A stretch of 64,000 nucleotides of DNA. It comes from Aureibaculum algae (GTDB lineage: Bacteria; Bacteroidota; Bacteroidia; Flavobacteriales; Flavobacteriaceae). Positions 16,892-24,856 of this stretch are shown in pieces. The notes under the pieces are model-generated. The model was not told the origin of the DNA and made no database searches. It was given only the letters and a program-made list of their open reading frames with translations. The stretch lies in NCBI RefSeq assembly GCF_006065315.1, contig NZ_CP040749.1:1998501-2062500 (forward strand). Direction: 5' to 3'. The position numbers and the translations under genes were made by a program. Positions within the stretch are counted from its first letter, which is position 1, and each line of letters opens with the position of its first letter.

Positions 16892-17398
16892 ATGAAAAAT
16901 AATCATTTTAAACTTTTCGGAAAATTGAATAGCCTATTCTTTTTATTGAGTCTCTTTTTATTTATCAATTGTCAAACCAAAGTAAGTATAAAAAAAGAGG
17001 TTAAAACGTCTAATGAGGAGCTAGAAGCATTGATTAAGGCCCAAGTTGATAGTCTTTATAAGGTGTATACAAAATTTTATTATGACTGGATAAATTTTTA
17101 CGAAGATAAATTTACTGGTGTTTATCCAGAAACTCCAATAGAGATAATCACTAAAGATTCATTAAAGTCACAATGGAAACGTATTTACGATAAATACGAT
17201 GTAAAATTAATTAGTCGTGGAGAACCTTCAGTTATCGTTTCGGAAGATATGGCAATTTCTCACAATAGTTTCAACGAAATTTTTATAAATAAAAAAACGA
17301 ACGATACTATTAAAAATGTAGGTACTTATATTATTGCTTGGAAAAGACAATCTAATGATTCTTGGAAAATTGTTTTTGAAACATTACATAATAATTAG
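16892..17398 (+). CDS. Lipoprotein with SnoaL/DUF4440-like domain
   Basis: A 168-residue lipoprotein. The lipobox is LFINC with the modified cysteine near residue 27, after a basic N-region and a hydrophobic run. The mature domain, residues about 45-166, has the strand/helix order of NTF2-like (SnoaL/DUF4440) proteins: a helix with DSLYKVYTKFYYDW, then strands KLISRGEPSVIVSEDMAISHNSF and the C-terminal TYIIAWKRQ...WKIVFETLHN. Such domains bind small molecules or act as isomerases; no specific role is evident. Expected in the periplasm, membrane anchored. Confidence 0.7.
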   Translation: MKNNHFKLFGKLNSLFFLLSLFLFINCQTKVSIKKEVKTSNEELEALIKAQVDSLYKVYTKFYYDWINFYEDKFTGVYPETPIEIITKDSLKSQWKRIYDKYDVKLISRGEPSVIVSEDMAISHNSFNEIFINKKTNDTIKNVGTYIIAWKRQSNDSWKIVFETLHNN

Positions 17399-17408
17399 TA
17401 CCTTTTAA

Positions 17409-17545
17409 AAACAACGGTTGTAAAAAAAGGTCATTATAAGTCAAATTACAAAACAATCTATTTCAGTTTACTTTTCGCATAAAAATCAGGTTTTTATTTA
17501 TTAAATTAGGTGCTTAAACTATCCAACACATGAGTGAAGCATACA
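17409..17545 (+). repeat. Degenerate cassette-type repeat, copy J
   Basis: It begins near AAACAACGGTTGTAAA and carries the conserved block TTTTATTTATTAAATTAGGTGCTTAAAC at about 17492-17519, then CCAACACATGAGTGAAGC as in copies B and H. The inner hairpin is not clear. Confidence 0.45.
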
Positions 17546-17596
17546 AAATACAAGACCATTACTCAACATTTGGATAATCAAGATAAGACATAACAT

Positions 17597-19213
17597 TTGA
17601 TGTACTCAATTTCTAATAAATTAGGCTTATTTTTTTTATTAATCTTTTTAATTCAATCCAATAAAATTGAAGGTCAAGAAGCTGAATTTATTTACGGTAA
17701 ATTAATGAATTCTGTAGATAAAACTCCCATACCCTTTGCAACCATACTAATTAAAAATAAAGCTAAAGGATTAATATCGAACATAGATGGAGGATTTAAA
17801 GTACCTTCTAAATTTCAAAAATCAGGAGACACTTTGGTAATATCTTCAATCGGATATTCCTCAAAGGAAATACCATTACTAAGCCTCGATAAGAACTTAA
17901 TTAATCCAATTACTTTAATTGAAATAATAGAAAGATTAGATGAAGTAGTGCTAATATCTTATAAGAAAAGAAGTAGTGCGAAAGAAATTGTTCAAATTGC
18001 ATTAGATAAAATTCCTGAAAATTATCCTTTCATTCCATTTTCCTACGTGGGCTATTATAGAGATTATCAAATGAAAGAAGGGAAGTATTTAAATCTAAAT
18101 GAAGCTTTGATGCAAGTTTTTGATTCTGGCTTTGGTGTTAACGATTTAAATGAAACTAAAACAAGAATATATCAGTATAAAAACAACCCATTCTTTCCAA
18201 CTGATACCATTGCTGCCAAGCCTTATGATTATTCGAACAGAAGGAAAGTCATTTCTAATGCCACTATAAGTGCACCAGGAGGTAATGAGTTCACTATTCT
18301 TAGATTAAGTGATGCTCTTCGCAACTATAATTTAAATAGTTATGATTTTGTAAATCGTTTAGATGTAAACTTTGTTATAAATCATGAATTTAATCTACTA
18401 CCTGATACCTTTATTGATAACATCCCTCTTTATTCCATAGATATTTATAAAACGTTAGGCAACATTAGTGTTTCGGGTAAAATTTTTATTAGCAAAAGTG
18501 ATTTTAAAATTTACAAAATACAATATGCGGTTTATGATAAGAAAAAATCAGTAGGATCTCGAAAGAAATTACAAACAGATTCTAACCTATCAAAAACAAA
18601 GGATAAAAATCTTGAAAAATTACTTTATGATATCACATTAGAATATCAATTACATAAAGGAATAATGTATCCTAATTATATTTCTTTTAAGAATTCATTT
18701 GAAAGCTTACAACCTCCAAAATTTTTTCCACTTGATGCGAAAATCAATTATACAAACCGTAAAAAACTTACTTATAATAGTATTGAACTAGCTTTTAATA
18801 ATACGCCATTATTAAAAGATGCCATGAAGAAAGGAAATTATAAAATATCTTATAACGATAAAAAATTAAAAATTGATCGTATTGAAGTTAAAAATAATAT
18901 AGTGTTATTATATCTGAATAAAGAAATGGTTTTTGACTCTATAAAAATGCAATCATCAAGCGAATCTGTCTATGAAGATGTAATGGTAAAAACCAAAAAC
19001 ATAAAGGACATTTATGGCAATGTAATGCACCAACAAGAATATGGAAGTTATAATCAATATAGAGAGTTTTTTGTTCAAGAACTTAAAGTAAATGCTGAAA
19101 AACCATTGGACACTTTGTATATGCTTAAGACTGAACCCATTTTTAAAAACCAACCTATTGCTCCCTTTAAGAATCTTTCAGATTACTGGATGAATACGCC
19201 TCTAAAAAATTAA
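17597..19213 (+). CDS. Exported protein with carboxypeptidase-regulatory-like domain
   Basis: A 538-residue envelope protein. A signal peptide (LFFLLIFLIQSNKIEGQ, residues 11-27) is followed by a CarboxypepD_reg-like beta-sandwich, residues about 30-110 (GKLMNSVDKTPIPFATILI, VISSIGYSSKEIPL). This domain normally sits at the start of TonB-dependent receptors and related outer-membrane proteins. The large C-terminal region is beta-rich (SVSGKIFISKSDFKIYKIQY) and resembles DUF5686-like proteins without a barrel plug. No substrate is implied. It stands alone between repeat copies J and K. Confidence 0.75.
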   Translation: MMYSISNKLGLFFLLIFLIQSNKIEGQEAEFIYGKLMNSVDKTPIPFATILIKNKAKGLISNIDGGFKVPSKFQKSGDTLVISSIGYSSKEIPLLSLDKNLINPITLIEIIERLDEVVLISYKKRSSAKEIVQIALDKIPENYPFIPFSYVGYYRDYQMKEGKYLNLNEALMQVFDSGFGVNDLNETKTRIYQYKNNPFFPTDTIAAKPYDYSNRRKVISNATISAPGGNEFTILRLSDALRNYNLNSYDFVNRLDVNFVINHEFNLLPDTFIDNIPLYSIDIYKTLGNISVSGKIFISKSDFKIYKIQYAVYDKKKSVGSRKKLQTDSNLSKTKDKNLEKLLYDITLEYQLHKGIMYPNYISFKNSFESLQPPKFFPLDAKINYTNRKKLTYNSIELAFNNTPLLKDAMKKGNYKISYNDKKLKIDRIEVKNNIVLLYLNKEMVFDSIKMQSSSESVYEDVMVKTKNIKDIYGNVMHQQEYGSYNQYREFFVQELKVNAEKPLDTLYMLKTEPIFKNQPIAPFKNLSDYWMNTPLKN

Positions 19214-19228
19214 AGCGTAGATGAAAAC

Positions 19229-19390
19229 GTTTGGTAACATCATGTAAAATTGATTGCATGGCACGAGCCTACTTGTAAAATCCTCCACAAGCAGGTATGA
19301 AAGGCCTAATTTGCTTAGCGTTTGGTTTATATTAACTAAATTAGTTGCTGAACCAAGCAACCAAATAAATACACATACGTTACCTATTAT
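19229..19390 (+). repeat. Cassette-type intergenic repeat, copy K
   Basis: The outer arms GTTTGGTAAC (19229-19238) and CGTTACC (19379-19385) pair with each other although they differ from the CACAAC/GTTGTG arms of copy D, which suggests that pairing rather than sequence is kept. The conserved block TATTAACTAAATTAGTTGC is near 19329-19347. An inner pair TGTAAAATCC/CCACAAGCAGG is weak. Confidence 0.65.
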
Positions 19391-19421
19391 CACAGAAAAA
19401 CGAACATACCGATGAATACCT

Positions 19422-19793
19422 ATGAATGATATATATGTTATTACAGCACTGCTTATTATCTTGATAAGCCATTTGGTAGCCATTACTATCGTGTATAAAA
19501 AGCGAAAAACAACTTTAATAATACCGTATTTAAATGCTGTAATTGTGATAGGTATATTTATTTTTTGGATACTAAATAGCATGAATATAAAACAACATAA
19601 CTTCGAGTTGAGAGCATTGTTTGGAATAGGGATGGAAGCTTGTATTTTAATAGTTGCTCTTTACGCCATTAAGGGGTTTTACAAAAAAACATATGTAAAA
19701 GTTATCAATTATATTGGCTTTGCAATTCATTTGTTGGCTACAACAGGAATGCTTTATTATATAACGACATTTAAATTTGATAGACTTTTTTAA
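19422..19793 (+). CDS. Small membrane protein with four transmembrane helices
   Basis: A 123-residue membrane protein with hydrophobic helices at about residues 2-23, 33-50, 62-82 and 98-116, and short basic loops (YKKRKTT, KGFYKKTYVK) that place both ends outside or at the periplasmic face by the positive-inside rule. No family is recognised. It lies 31 bases after repeat copy K and is the last intact gene of the cassette-like array. Confidence 0.65.
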   Translation: MNDIYVITALLIILISHLVAITIVYKKRKTTLIIPYLNAVIVIGIFIFWILNSMNIKQHNFELRALFGIGMEACILIVALYAIKGFYKKTYVKVINYIGFAIHLLATTGMLYYITTFKFDRLF

Positions 19794-19849
19794 CAATAAT
19801 TAGGCTGGTCAATTAAAAAATAATTTTAGTATTTTTTAGCATTGACGCT

Positions 19850-19890
19850 ATTATTTAAATGAACTACATTAGTTGTTTAACATGGTAACT
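19850..19890 (+). repeat. Degenerate cassette-type repeat, copy L
   Basis: Only the conserved block survives: TTATTTAAATGAACTACATTAGTTG, then TTTAACATGGTAAC. It precedes the decayed lipoprotein gene at 19937. No further copies are seen to the right of it in this window. Confidence 0.4.
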
Positions 19891-19936
19891 ATTTTCTAGG
19901 ATCATTATTTTTATCCTTTAAGTAAATGAAAACAAT

Positions 19937-20252
19937 ATGAACCAACAAACAATTTATAAAATTTTCATTTTCATACTTTTCTTTACTTCGTATGGATGTA
20001 ACCAAACACCCCGAAGTAAACGATAGCTACCCCTCGCAAAAATTGATTCCGTTAAAAGACCAAAAATTGAAGCGAAAACAAAAACCATTATAGATAGGTA
20101 CTACTATTTTTTCTGCACAATGGATAGGAATATACCGATCAAGGAATAACGGGAATAGTTGGAGTAGGCTAGAAGGACTTCCAGATTCCACAGCTTTTTC
20201 AACACTTGAAATTACTGATTATGGAATTATAGCAGGCATTTCAATTCGATAA
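19937..20252 (+). pseudogene. Decayed lipoprotein with BNR-type repeat
   Basis: Two pieces of one dead gene. At 19937 an ATG opens a lipoprotein signal (IFIFILFFTSYGC) that stops after about 26 codons. At 20097-20252 another frame encodes GIYRSRNNGNSWSRLEGLPD and a stop, typical of a BNR/sialidase-like blade (IYRSTDNGxSWT). The stretch between has shifted frames and stops. It is a short remnant of a larger secreted propeller protein and occupies most of the 512-base gap before the HxlR gene. Confidence 0.6.
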
Positions 20253-20305
20253 AACAGTGGATATCGAGGATAGACTTTATATACATCTAGAATTAAAACA
20301 AGTAC

Positions 20306-20617
20306 TTAATTTTGACAATCATTTGCTCCCCAGCTATCTAAACTTCTAAGGATTTTTTCAAGTGATTTTCCTCTCGTACTTAATTTGTACTCCACTCTAG
20401 GAGGAACTACAGGGAAAATTTTCCTAGAAATAAGCCCATCTTTTTCTAACTCTCTTACAGTTTGAGTAAACATTTTATTTGAAATACCTATAATTTTCTT
20501 TTGCAATATGCCAGATCGCTGTGCACCTTCTAACAAATGAAATAGAATTAAAGGTTTCCATTTGGTTCCAATTAAATGCATGGTGTAATTTAAAGGGCAA
20601 CTTATTTTTTTATTCAA
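20306..20617 (-). CDS. HxlR family transcriptional regulator
   Basis: A 103-residue winged-helix DNA-binding protein. It shows the HxlR core: CPLNYTMHLIGTKWKPLILF at residues 7-26, the recognition region ISNKMFTQTVRELEKDGLI at about 45-63, then the wing VPPRVEYKLSTRGKSL. The N-terminal cysteine typical of the redox- or aldehyde-responsive members is present. It is divergent from the VOC-family gene at 20739 across 121 bases, so it most likely controls that gene and itself. Confidence 0.92.
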   Translation of the reverse strand: MNKKISCPLNYTMHLIGTKWKPLILFHLLEGAQRSGILQKKIIGISNKMFTQTVRELEKDGLISRKIFPVVPPRVEYKLSTRGKSLEKILRSLDSWGANDCQN

Positions 20618-20712
20618 AATTATCGATTTAATATTCTGATATTCCGTATTTTACACTATTTAGTAACTATGCCACTTTTGGGTAAGTTATTGCTCATATG
20701 GCAAATATAAAT

Positions 20713-20720
20713 TAATTTCG
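20713..20720 (+). promoter_or_regulatory. Possible promoter of the VOC gene
   Basis: TAATTTCG matches TAnnTTTG at 7 of 8 positions, 18 bases before the ATG at 20739, within the HxlR/VOC divergent spacer. An HxlR operator would be expected here, but no clear palindrome is seen. Confidence 0.35.
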
Positions 20721-20738
20721 CAATCTAAATTAAATTCT

Positions 20739-21251
20739 ATGACGACGATTAAAAATTATCCAAAATCTTTTTCACATATTGGAATTACTGTTCCCGATAT
20801 ACATAAAGCAGTAAAATTCTATTCAGAAGTAATGGGATGGTATATAATTATGGAACCATCTAAGGTTACAAAAGAAAAAGAAACAGCAATTGGTCAAATG
20901 TGTATTGATGTTTTCGGAGAGGACTGGACTGAATTTGAAATTGCTCATTTAGCAACGTCAGATGGTATTGGTATTGAATTATTTTCCTTTCCAAATGGAA
21001 TAAAAGAAGCACCTGAATTTAATCCTTTTAACACAGGTCTTTTTCATTTTTGTGTTCAAGATCCAAACATTGAAGAGCTCATTGATAAAATTGTTTCATA
21101 TGGAGGTAAACAAAGAATGCCAATTAGAGCATACTATCCAAAAGATAAGCCCTTTAAAATGTGCTATGTTGAAGACCCATTCGGAATTGTTTTTGAAATC
21201 TATACCCATAGTTATGAATTGACCTATTCTTCAGGGGCGTATTCAAAATAG
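20739..21251 (+). CDS. VOC family protein (glyoxalase-like)
   Basis: A 170-residue metal-dependent fold protein of the vicinal oxygen chelate superfamily. Two beta-alpha-beta-beta-beta modules are seen: SHIGITVPDIHKAVKFYSEV with the first metal-type His near residue 12, then GIGIELFSF, and in the second half GLFHFCVQDPNIEELIDKI and CYVEDPFGIVFEIYTHS. The His/Glu ligands are present, so it may be an active dioxygenase or lyase, cytoplasmic. Its divergent HxlR partner suggests induction by a reactive aldehyde or similar compound. It is one of the few genes in the left half not preceded by a cassette-type repeat. Confidence 0.88.
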   Translation: MTTIKNYPKSFSHIGITVPDIHKAVKFYSEVMGWYIIMEPSKVTKEKETAIGQMCIDVFGEDWTEFEIAHLATSDGIGIELFSFPNGIKEAPEFNPFNTGLFHFCVQDPNIEELIDKIVSYGGKQRMPIRAYYPKDKPFKMCYVEDPFGIVFEIYTHSYELTYSSGAYSK

Positions 21252-21516
21252 GGAATAGGGGATGAGCTACGTTTCAGTTGCACACAATGTCTCAGAAAAT
21301 AGAAAAATCATTTAAAAGGCAGTCAAACCATAATACGATAAAACACGCTCTACATATTGTAAATAAACACTTAAAAATAAATAAGTAATTGAGTTTCCAT
21401 GTATCTTTATTCTTTGAAATAATAAATAAGAAATAGTTGATTTCAGTGAAAAATGATTGAATCTGAAATCATATTTGAGTACAAATAAGCATGCCAAACT
21501 CAACTTTGAATTTATA

Positions 21517-22473
21517 ATGGAATTATTTATACTTTATACTGGTTTTTTACTTGCGGCTTATGCCGTAATTGGAAATGACGTTATTCAAACATTAGGTACC
21601 TTTCTCTCTTCTAATAGCAAAACACATTGGTTATATCTATGGGCATTTGCGTCTACCATTTTATCAGCAACTTTAATTTATGGGTGGTATAGTTACGGAG
21701 GAGATGTATCTTACCAACGCTTAGATCAAGTCTCCCTTCCAGAAACGTTAATGTGGTGGCATTTATTAGCTCCTATTACCTTATTGGTAATAACACGGTT
21801 TGGAATACCGGTGAGTACTACATTTATGATTCTCAGTGTTTTTTCGAGCCAACAGATTATCGAAAAAATGATGCTAAAATCCGTTTATGGTTATGGTATT
21901 TCGGTCATTACAGCCTTTGTACTGTATTTATTAATTGCCCAGAGATTTGAATCGAAAAGCTCTATTGACAAGCTTAGAAAAACCAATCAAAAGCGATTTT
22001 GGATAATTGCTCAATGGGGTTCAACGGCATTTTTATGGTCGCAATGGCTCATTCAGGATTTTGCTAATATTTATGTTTTTCTACCAAGGAAACTATCACT
22101 AGTGGAGTTGCTTGGTTCTTTAGTTGTAATCTTGACCATTATGGCCTATATTTTTAAAAATAGAGGCGGTAAAATTCAAGAGATGGTGAATCAGAAAGTA
22201 AATACTAGAAACATCCGTTCTGCTACTATAATAGACCTGTGTTATGGAATAATTCTATTTGTATATGGAAACTATAACTCAATTCCAATGAGTACAACTT
22301 GGACTTTTATTGGTATTCTTGCTGGGCGTGAAATCGCAATAAATTACCTTCTAAATAAAGGGAAATTAAAAACTTCTTATAAACTCATTGCTAAAGATTT
22401 CGCAAAAGTAAGTATTGGCCTCGCCATTAGTATTTTTATTGTTTATTTGATTCAATTTATCAAAACAATCTAA
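21517..22473 (+). CDS. Inorganic phosphate transporter (PiT)-like permease
   Basis: A protein of about 318 residues, hydrophobic throughout, with about eight to ten membrane helices. Two inverted signature regions resemble the PiT family: GNDVIQTLGTFLSS near the N-terminus with a later GIPVSTTFMILSVFSS, and the C-terminal YNSIPMSTTWTFIGILAGRE. It would move phosphate or another anion with a cation. An earlier ATG at 21457 would add 20 polar residues before the first helix; the start at 21517 (MELFILYTG) gives the usual topology. It is shorter than classical PiT proteins (400-500 residues). Confidence 0.65.
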   Translation: MELFILYTGFLLAAYAVIGNDVIQTLGTFLSSNSKTHWLYLWAFASTILSATLIYGWYSYGGDVSYQRLDQVSLPETLMWWHLLAPITLLVITRFGIPVSTTFMILSVFSSQQIIEKMMLKSVYGYGISVITAFVLYLLIAQRFESKSSIDKLRKTNQKRFWIIAQWGSTAFLWSQWLIQDFANIYVFLPRKLSLVELLGSLVVILTIMAYIFKNRGGKIQEMVNQKVNTRNIRSATIIDLCYGIILFVYGNYNSIPMSTTWTFIGILAGREIAINYLLNKGKLKTSYKLIAKDFAKVSIGLAISIFIVYLIQFIKTI

Positions 22474-22581
22474 TAAATACTGCTGCAGTATTACTCGATT
22501 GTAAATGGAAAATTGACCAAAGAATCCAAAAGGAAAAATGGTTGTTAGTTTAAAAAGAATTGTAAAAAATGACGGAACACC

Positions 22582-24150
22582 TTACTTCCGTTCTTGAAAA
22601 GACTGTATTGCCGCTTCAACACAACGTTCGCCATCCATAGCTGCAGAAACAATTCCACCAGCATAACCACCACCTTCACCACAAGGAAATAAGCCCTCTA
22701 TTTGTGGATGCTCTAAATTTTCGTTTCTAGGAATTTTAACAGGAGAAGACGTTCTAGATTCTACACCTACAACATTAGCTTCTTCGGTATAAAAACCTTT
22801 CATTTTTTCGCCAAAAACTTTAAATCCCGTACGTAATCTACTACCTATAATTTTAGGTAATAGTGAATGTAACGTCGCTGATTTTAATCCTGGTTGATAA
22901 GACGTTGAATTTAAATCTGAAGATAATTTGCCCGTTACAAAATCGGTCAATCGTTGTGCGGGTGCCGTTTGTGTCTTACCTCCTGCATTAAATGCTAACT
23001 TTTCTAAACTTTTTTGAAACTCTAAGCCTTTTAATTGGCCAAACTGATTAAAATTTGAAATGTCTTTCTCTACATCAATTTCTACAACAATACCTGAGTT
23101 TGCAAATTCATTATTTCGTTTTGAAGGAGACATGCCGTTGACTACAACTTCGCCCATGGCGGTTGCTGCAGGTACAATAAAGCCACCCGGACACATACAA
23201 AAAGAATACACACCACGGTCTTTTACCTGATGCACTAAACTATAAGGTGCGGCTGGTAAAAGTTCATCTCTTTTACCTTCGCAATGGTATTGAATAGAAT
23301 CAATAATATGTTGTGGATGCTCTACACGAACCCCCATAGCAAATGATTTGGCTTCTATGGCAATATCTTTTTTATGTAATAAATAGTAAATATCTCTAGC
23401 AGAATGCCCTGTGGCCAAAATAACAGCTTGGGTATCCATTTCAATATCATTCTGTAGGCGAATGGCTTTTAGGCTGTTGTTTTTAATGACAAAATCAACA
23501 ACGCGACTTTCAAAATGAATTTCTCCACCATGTTTTAAAATGACCTCTCTAATATTTTCTACTATTTTAGGTAGTTTGTTTGTACCTATATGCGGATGTG
23601 CATCAATAAGAATTTGCTCTGTAGCTCCATGAAATACAAATTGTTCAAATATGCGTCTTACATTTCCACGTTTTAAACTTCGGGTGTATAATTTACCATC
23701 AGAATAGGTACCAGCACCACCTTCACCAAAACAGTAATTTGAATCTTCATCTACAAAATGGTCTTGATTGATGGCTTTTAAATCGCGTCTTCGTTCTTGT
23801 ACTTTTTTACCTCGTTCTAAAACAATAGGTTTATAACCTAATTCAATACAGCGTAAGGCGGCAAACATACCGGCGGGACCGAATCCGATTATGTGAATGG
23901 GCTTTGCATTGGCAACATCTTTATAATGAAACGCTTTAATAGTAGGCTCAGGTGCAGGTTCATTGATATACACAGCAACCTTATAGTTGGTGATAATTGT
24001 GGGCTTACGAGCATCAATAGATTTTCTTAAAATTTTGACACTTTCAATATGCTTAACTGCAGTTGCTAATTGTTGAGCAGCCTTAATTTTAAGAATGTCT
24101 GCTATTTTTTCTTCTTTTAACTTTACCCGGAGCTGTATTTCTTTTACCAT
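22582..24150 (-). CDS. FAD-dependent oxidoreductase (COG2509-type)
   Basis: About 522 residues, matching the uncharacterised FAD-dependent dehydrogenase group. An N-terminal alpha/beta domain (residues 1-85) precedes the Rossmann motif GFGPAGMFAALR with the acidic end VLERGKKVQERRRD. A second signature CFGEGGAGTYSDGKLYTR and the C-terminal FPCGEGGGYAGGIVSAAMDG bind FAD. Substrate unknown; cytoplasmic. A GTG lies one codon before the ATG at 24150. A perfect TACTTTTG box lies only 5 bases upstream of the ATG, so the message may be nearly leaderless. Confidence 0.88.
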   Translation of the reverse strand: MVKEIQLRVKLKEEKIADILKIKAAQQLATAVKHIESVKILRKSIDARKPTIITNYKVAVYINEPAPEPTIKAFHYKDVANAKPIHIIGFGPAGMFAALRCIELGYKPIVLERGKKVQERRRDLKAINQDHFVDEDSNYCFGEGGAGTYSDGKLYTRSLKRGNVRRIFEQFVFHGATEQILIDAHPHIGTNKLPKIVENIREVILKHGGEIHFESRVVDFVIKNNSLKAIRLQNDIEMDTQAVILATGHSARDIYYLLHKKDIAIEAKSFAMGVRVEHPQHIIDSIQYHCEGKRDELLPAAPYSLVHQVKDRGVYSFCMCPGGFIVPAATAMGEVVVNGMSPSKRNNEFANSGIVVEIDVEKDISNFNQFGQLKGLEFQKSLEKLAFNAGGKTQTAPAQRLTDFVTGKLSSDLNSTSYQPGLKSATLHSLLPKIIGSRLRTGFKVFGEKMKGFYTEEANVVGVESRTSSPVKIPRNENLEHPQIEGLFPCGEGGGYAGGIVSAAMDGERCVEAAIQSFQERK

Positions 24151-24155
24151 CACTG

Positions 24156-24163
24156 CAAAAGTA
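24156..24163 (-). promoter_or_regulatory. Promoter -7 element, possibly leaderless
   Basis: It reads TACTTTTG on the - strand, a perfect TAnnTTTG, and ends 5 bases before the ATG at 24150. Transcription would begin at about the start codon. Confidence 0.4.
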
Positions 24164-24214
24164 GTTAAATTCAGAACACAAAATCACGATTAGAATTTAT
24201 GATTTTAGGAAGCA

Positions 24215-24775
24215 TTATGAAAATACGATAGCGTAGTAAGTAATAATAATGAATAGAAATACCAATCCTAAGGCTAAAAACCGTAATGCTCTATTTACAT
24301 TTTTAAATTTTAAGGCAGCAATTTTTGAATTGATATAGACTTGTTGTCCTAATTGATCAAACAATCGGTCTTCATCCTTGCTAATTTCATGAAACAATTT
24401 CGAGAATTGTTTAATGTCACCAAATTTGGTAATTACATCACCAAAAAAGAAAATATTTTTATCAAACTTCGTTTCAATTCTTGGCATAAAGCATCGAATA
24501 CAGAAGTACACCGAAATAATAGTACATATAAGCCAAAGGCCTAAGAGAATATAAAGAAAGGTGTGGTACGAATCTGTACCTGAGACACTTGCGAAGCTTT
24601 TGTAGATAAAATTGAATAAAATTCCATAGAATGAAAGAATTAGACCTGCCTTAATTTCGGAGGCCTTAATTAAATTAAAAATATAATTGATGCTTCCCCA
24701 ATAATGATCTACTAAATCATCTGTATGTTTGTTTTTAATTTGGGGTGGGTTTTGCTGTGCTTCCGGTATTTCCAT
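24215..24775 (-). CDS. Pycsar effector-like (PycTM/DUF5706) membrane protein
   Basis: A 186-residue protein with hydrophobic helices at about residues 43-61, 71-95 and 163-185. The first helix is preceded by INYIFNLIKASEIKAGLIL, which fits the conserved start of the Pycsar effector family (DUF5706), and FFGDVITKFGD fits its second conserved block. PycTM effectors are membrane proteins triggered by cyclic pyrimidine nucleotides during phage infection. The gene upstream on the same strand (81-base gap) encodes a class III nucleotide cyclase, the partner type expected. The family call is from pattern memory and not a profile search; a generic three-helix protein remains possible. Confidence 0.6.
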   Translation of the reverse strand: MEIPEAQQNPPQIKNKHTDDLVDHYWGSINYIFNLIKASEIKAGLILSFYGILFNFIYKSFASVSGTDSYHTFLYILLGLWLICTIISVYFCIRCFMPRIETKFDKNIFFFGDVITKFGDIKQFSKLFHEISKDEDRLFDQLGQQVYINSKIAALKFKNVNRALRFLALGLVFLFIIITYYAIVFS

Positions 24776-24856
24776 ATTCCTAAATTGTTTTTATTTCAAT
24801 TGCGATACCTCGCGTTTGGACTACTTTATTTTTATGCCTTAAACCTTACATTTATT

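Noticed and set aside
1815..19890. CRISPR array
   Set aside because: Repeats are long, imperfect and separated by whole genes, with no short uniform spacers and no cas genes.
1815..19890. Classical integron with canonical attC sites
   Set aside because: Ends read CACAAC/GTTGTG or variants and do not satisfy RYYYAAC/GTTRRRY, and no integrase is present. Kept only as integron-like.
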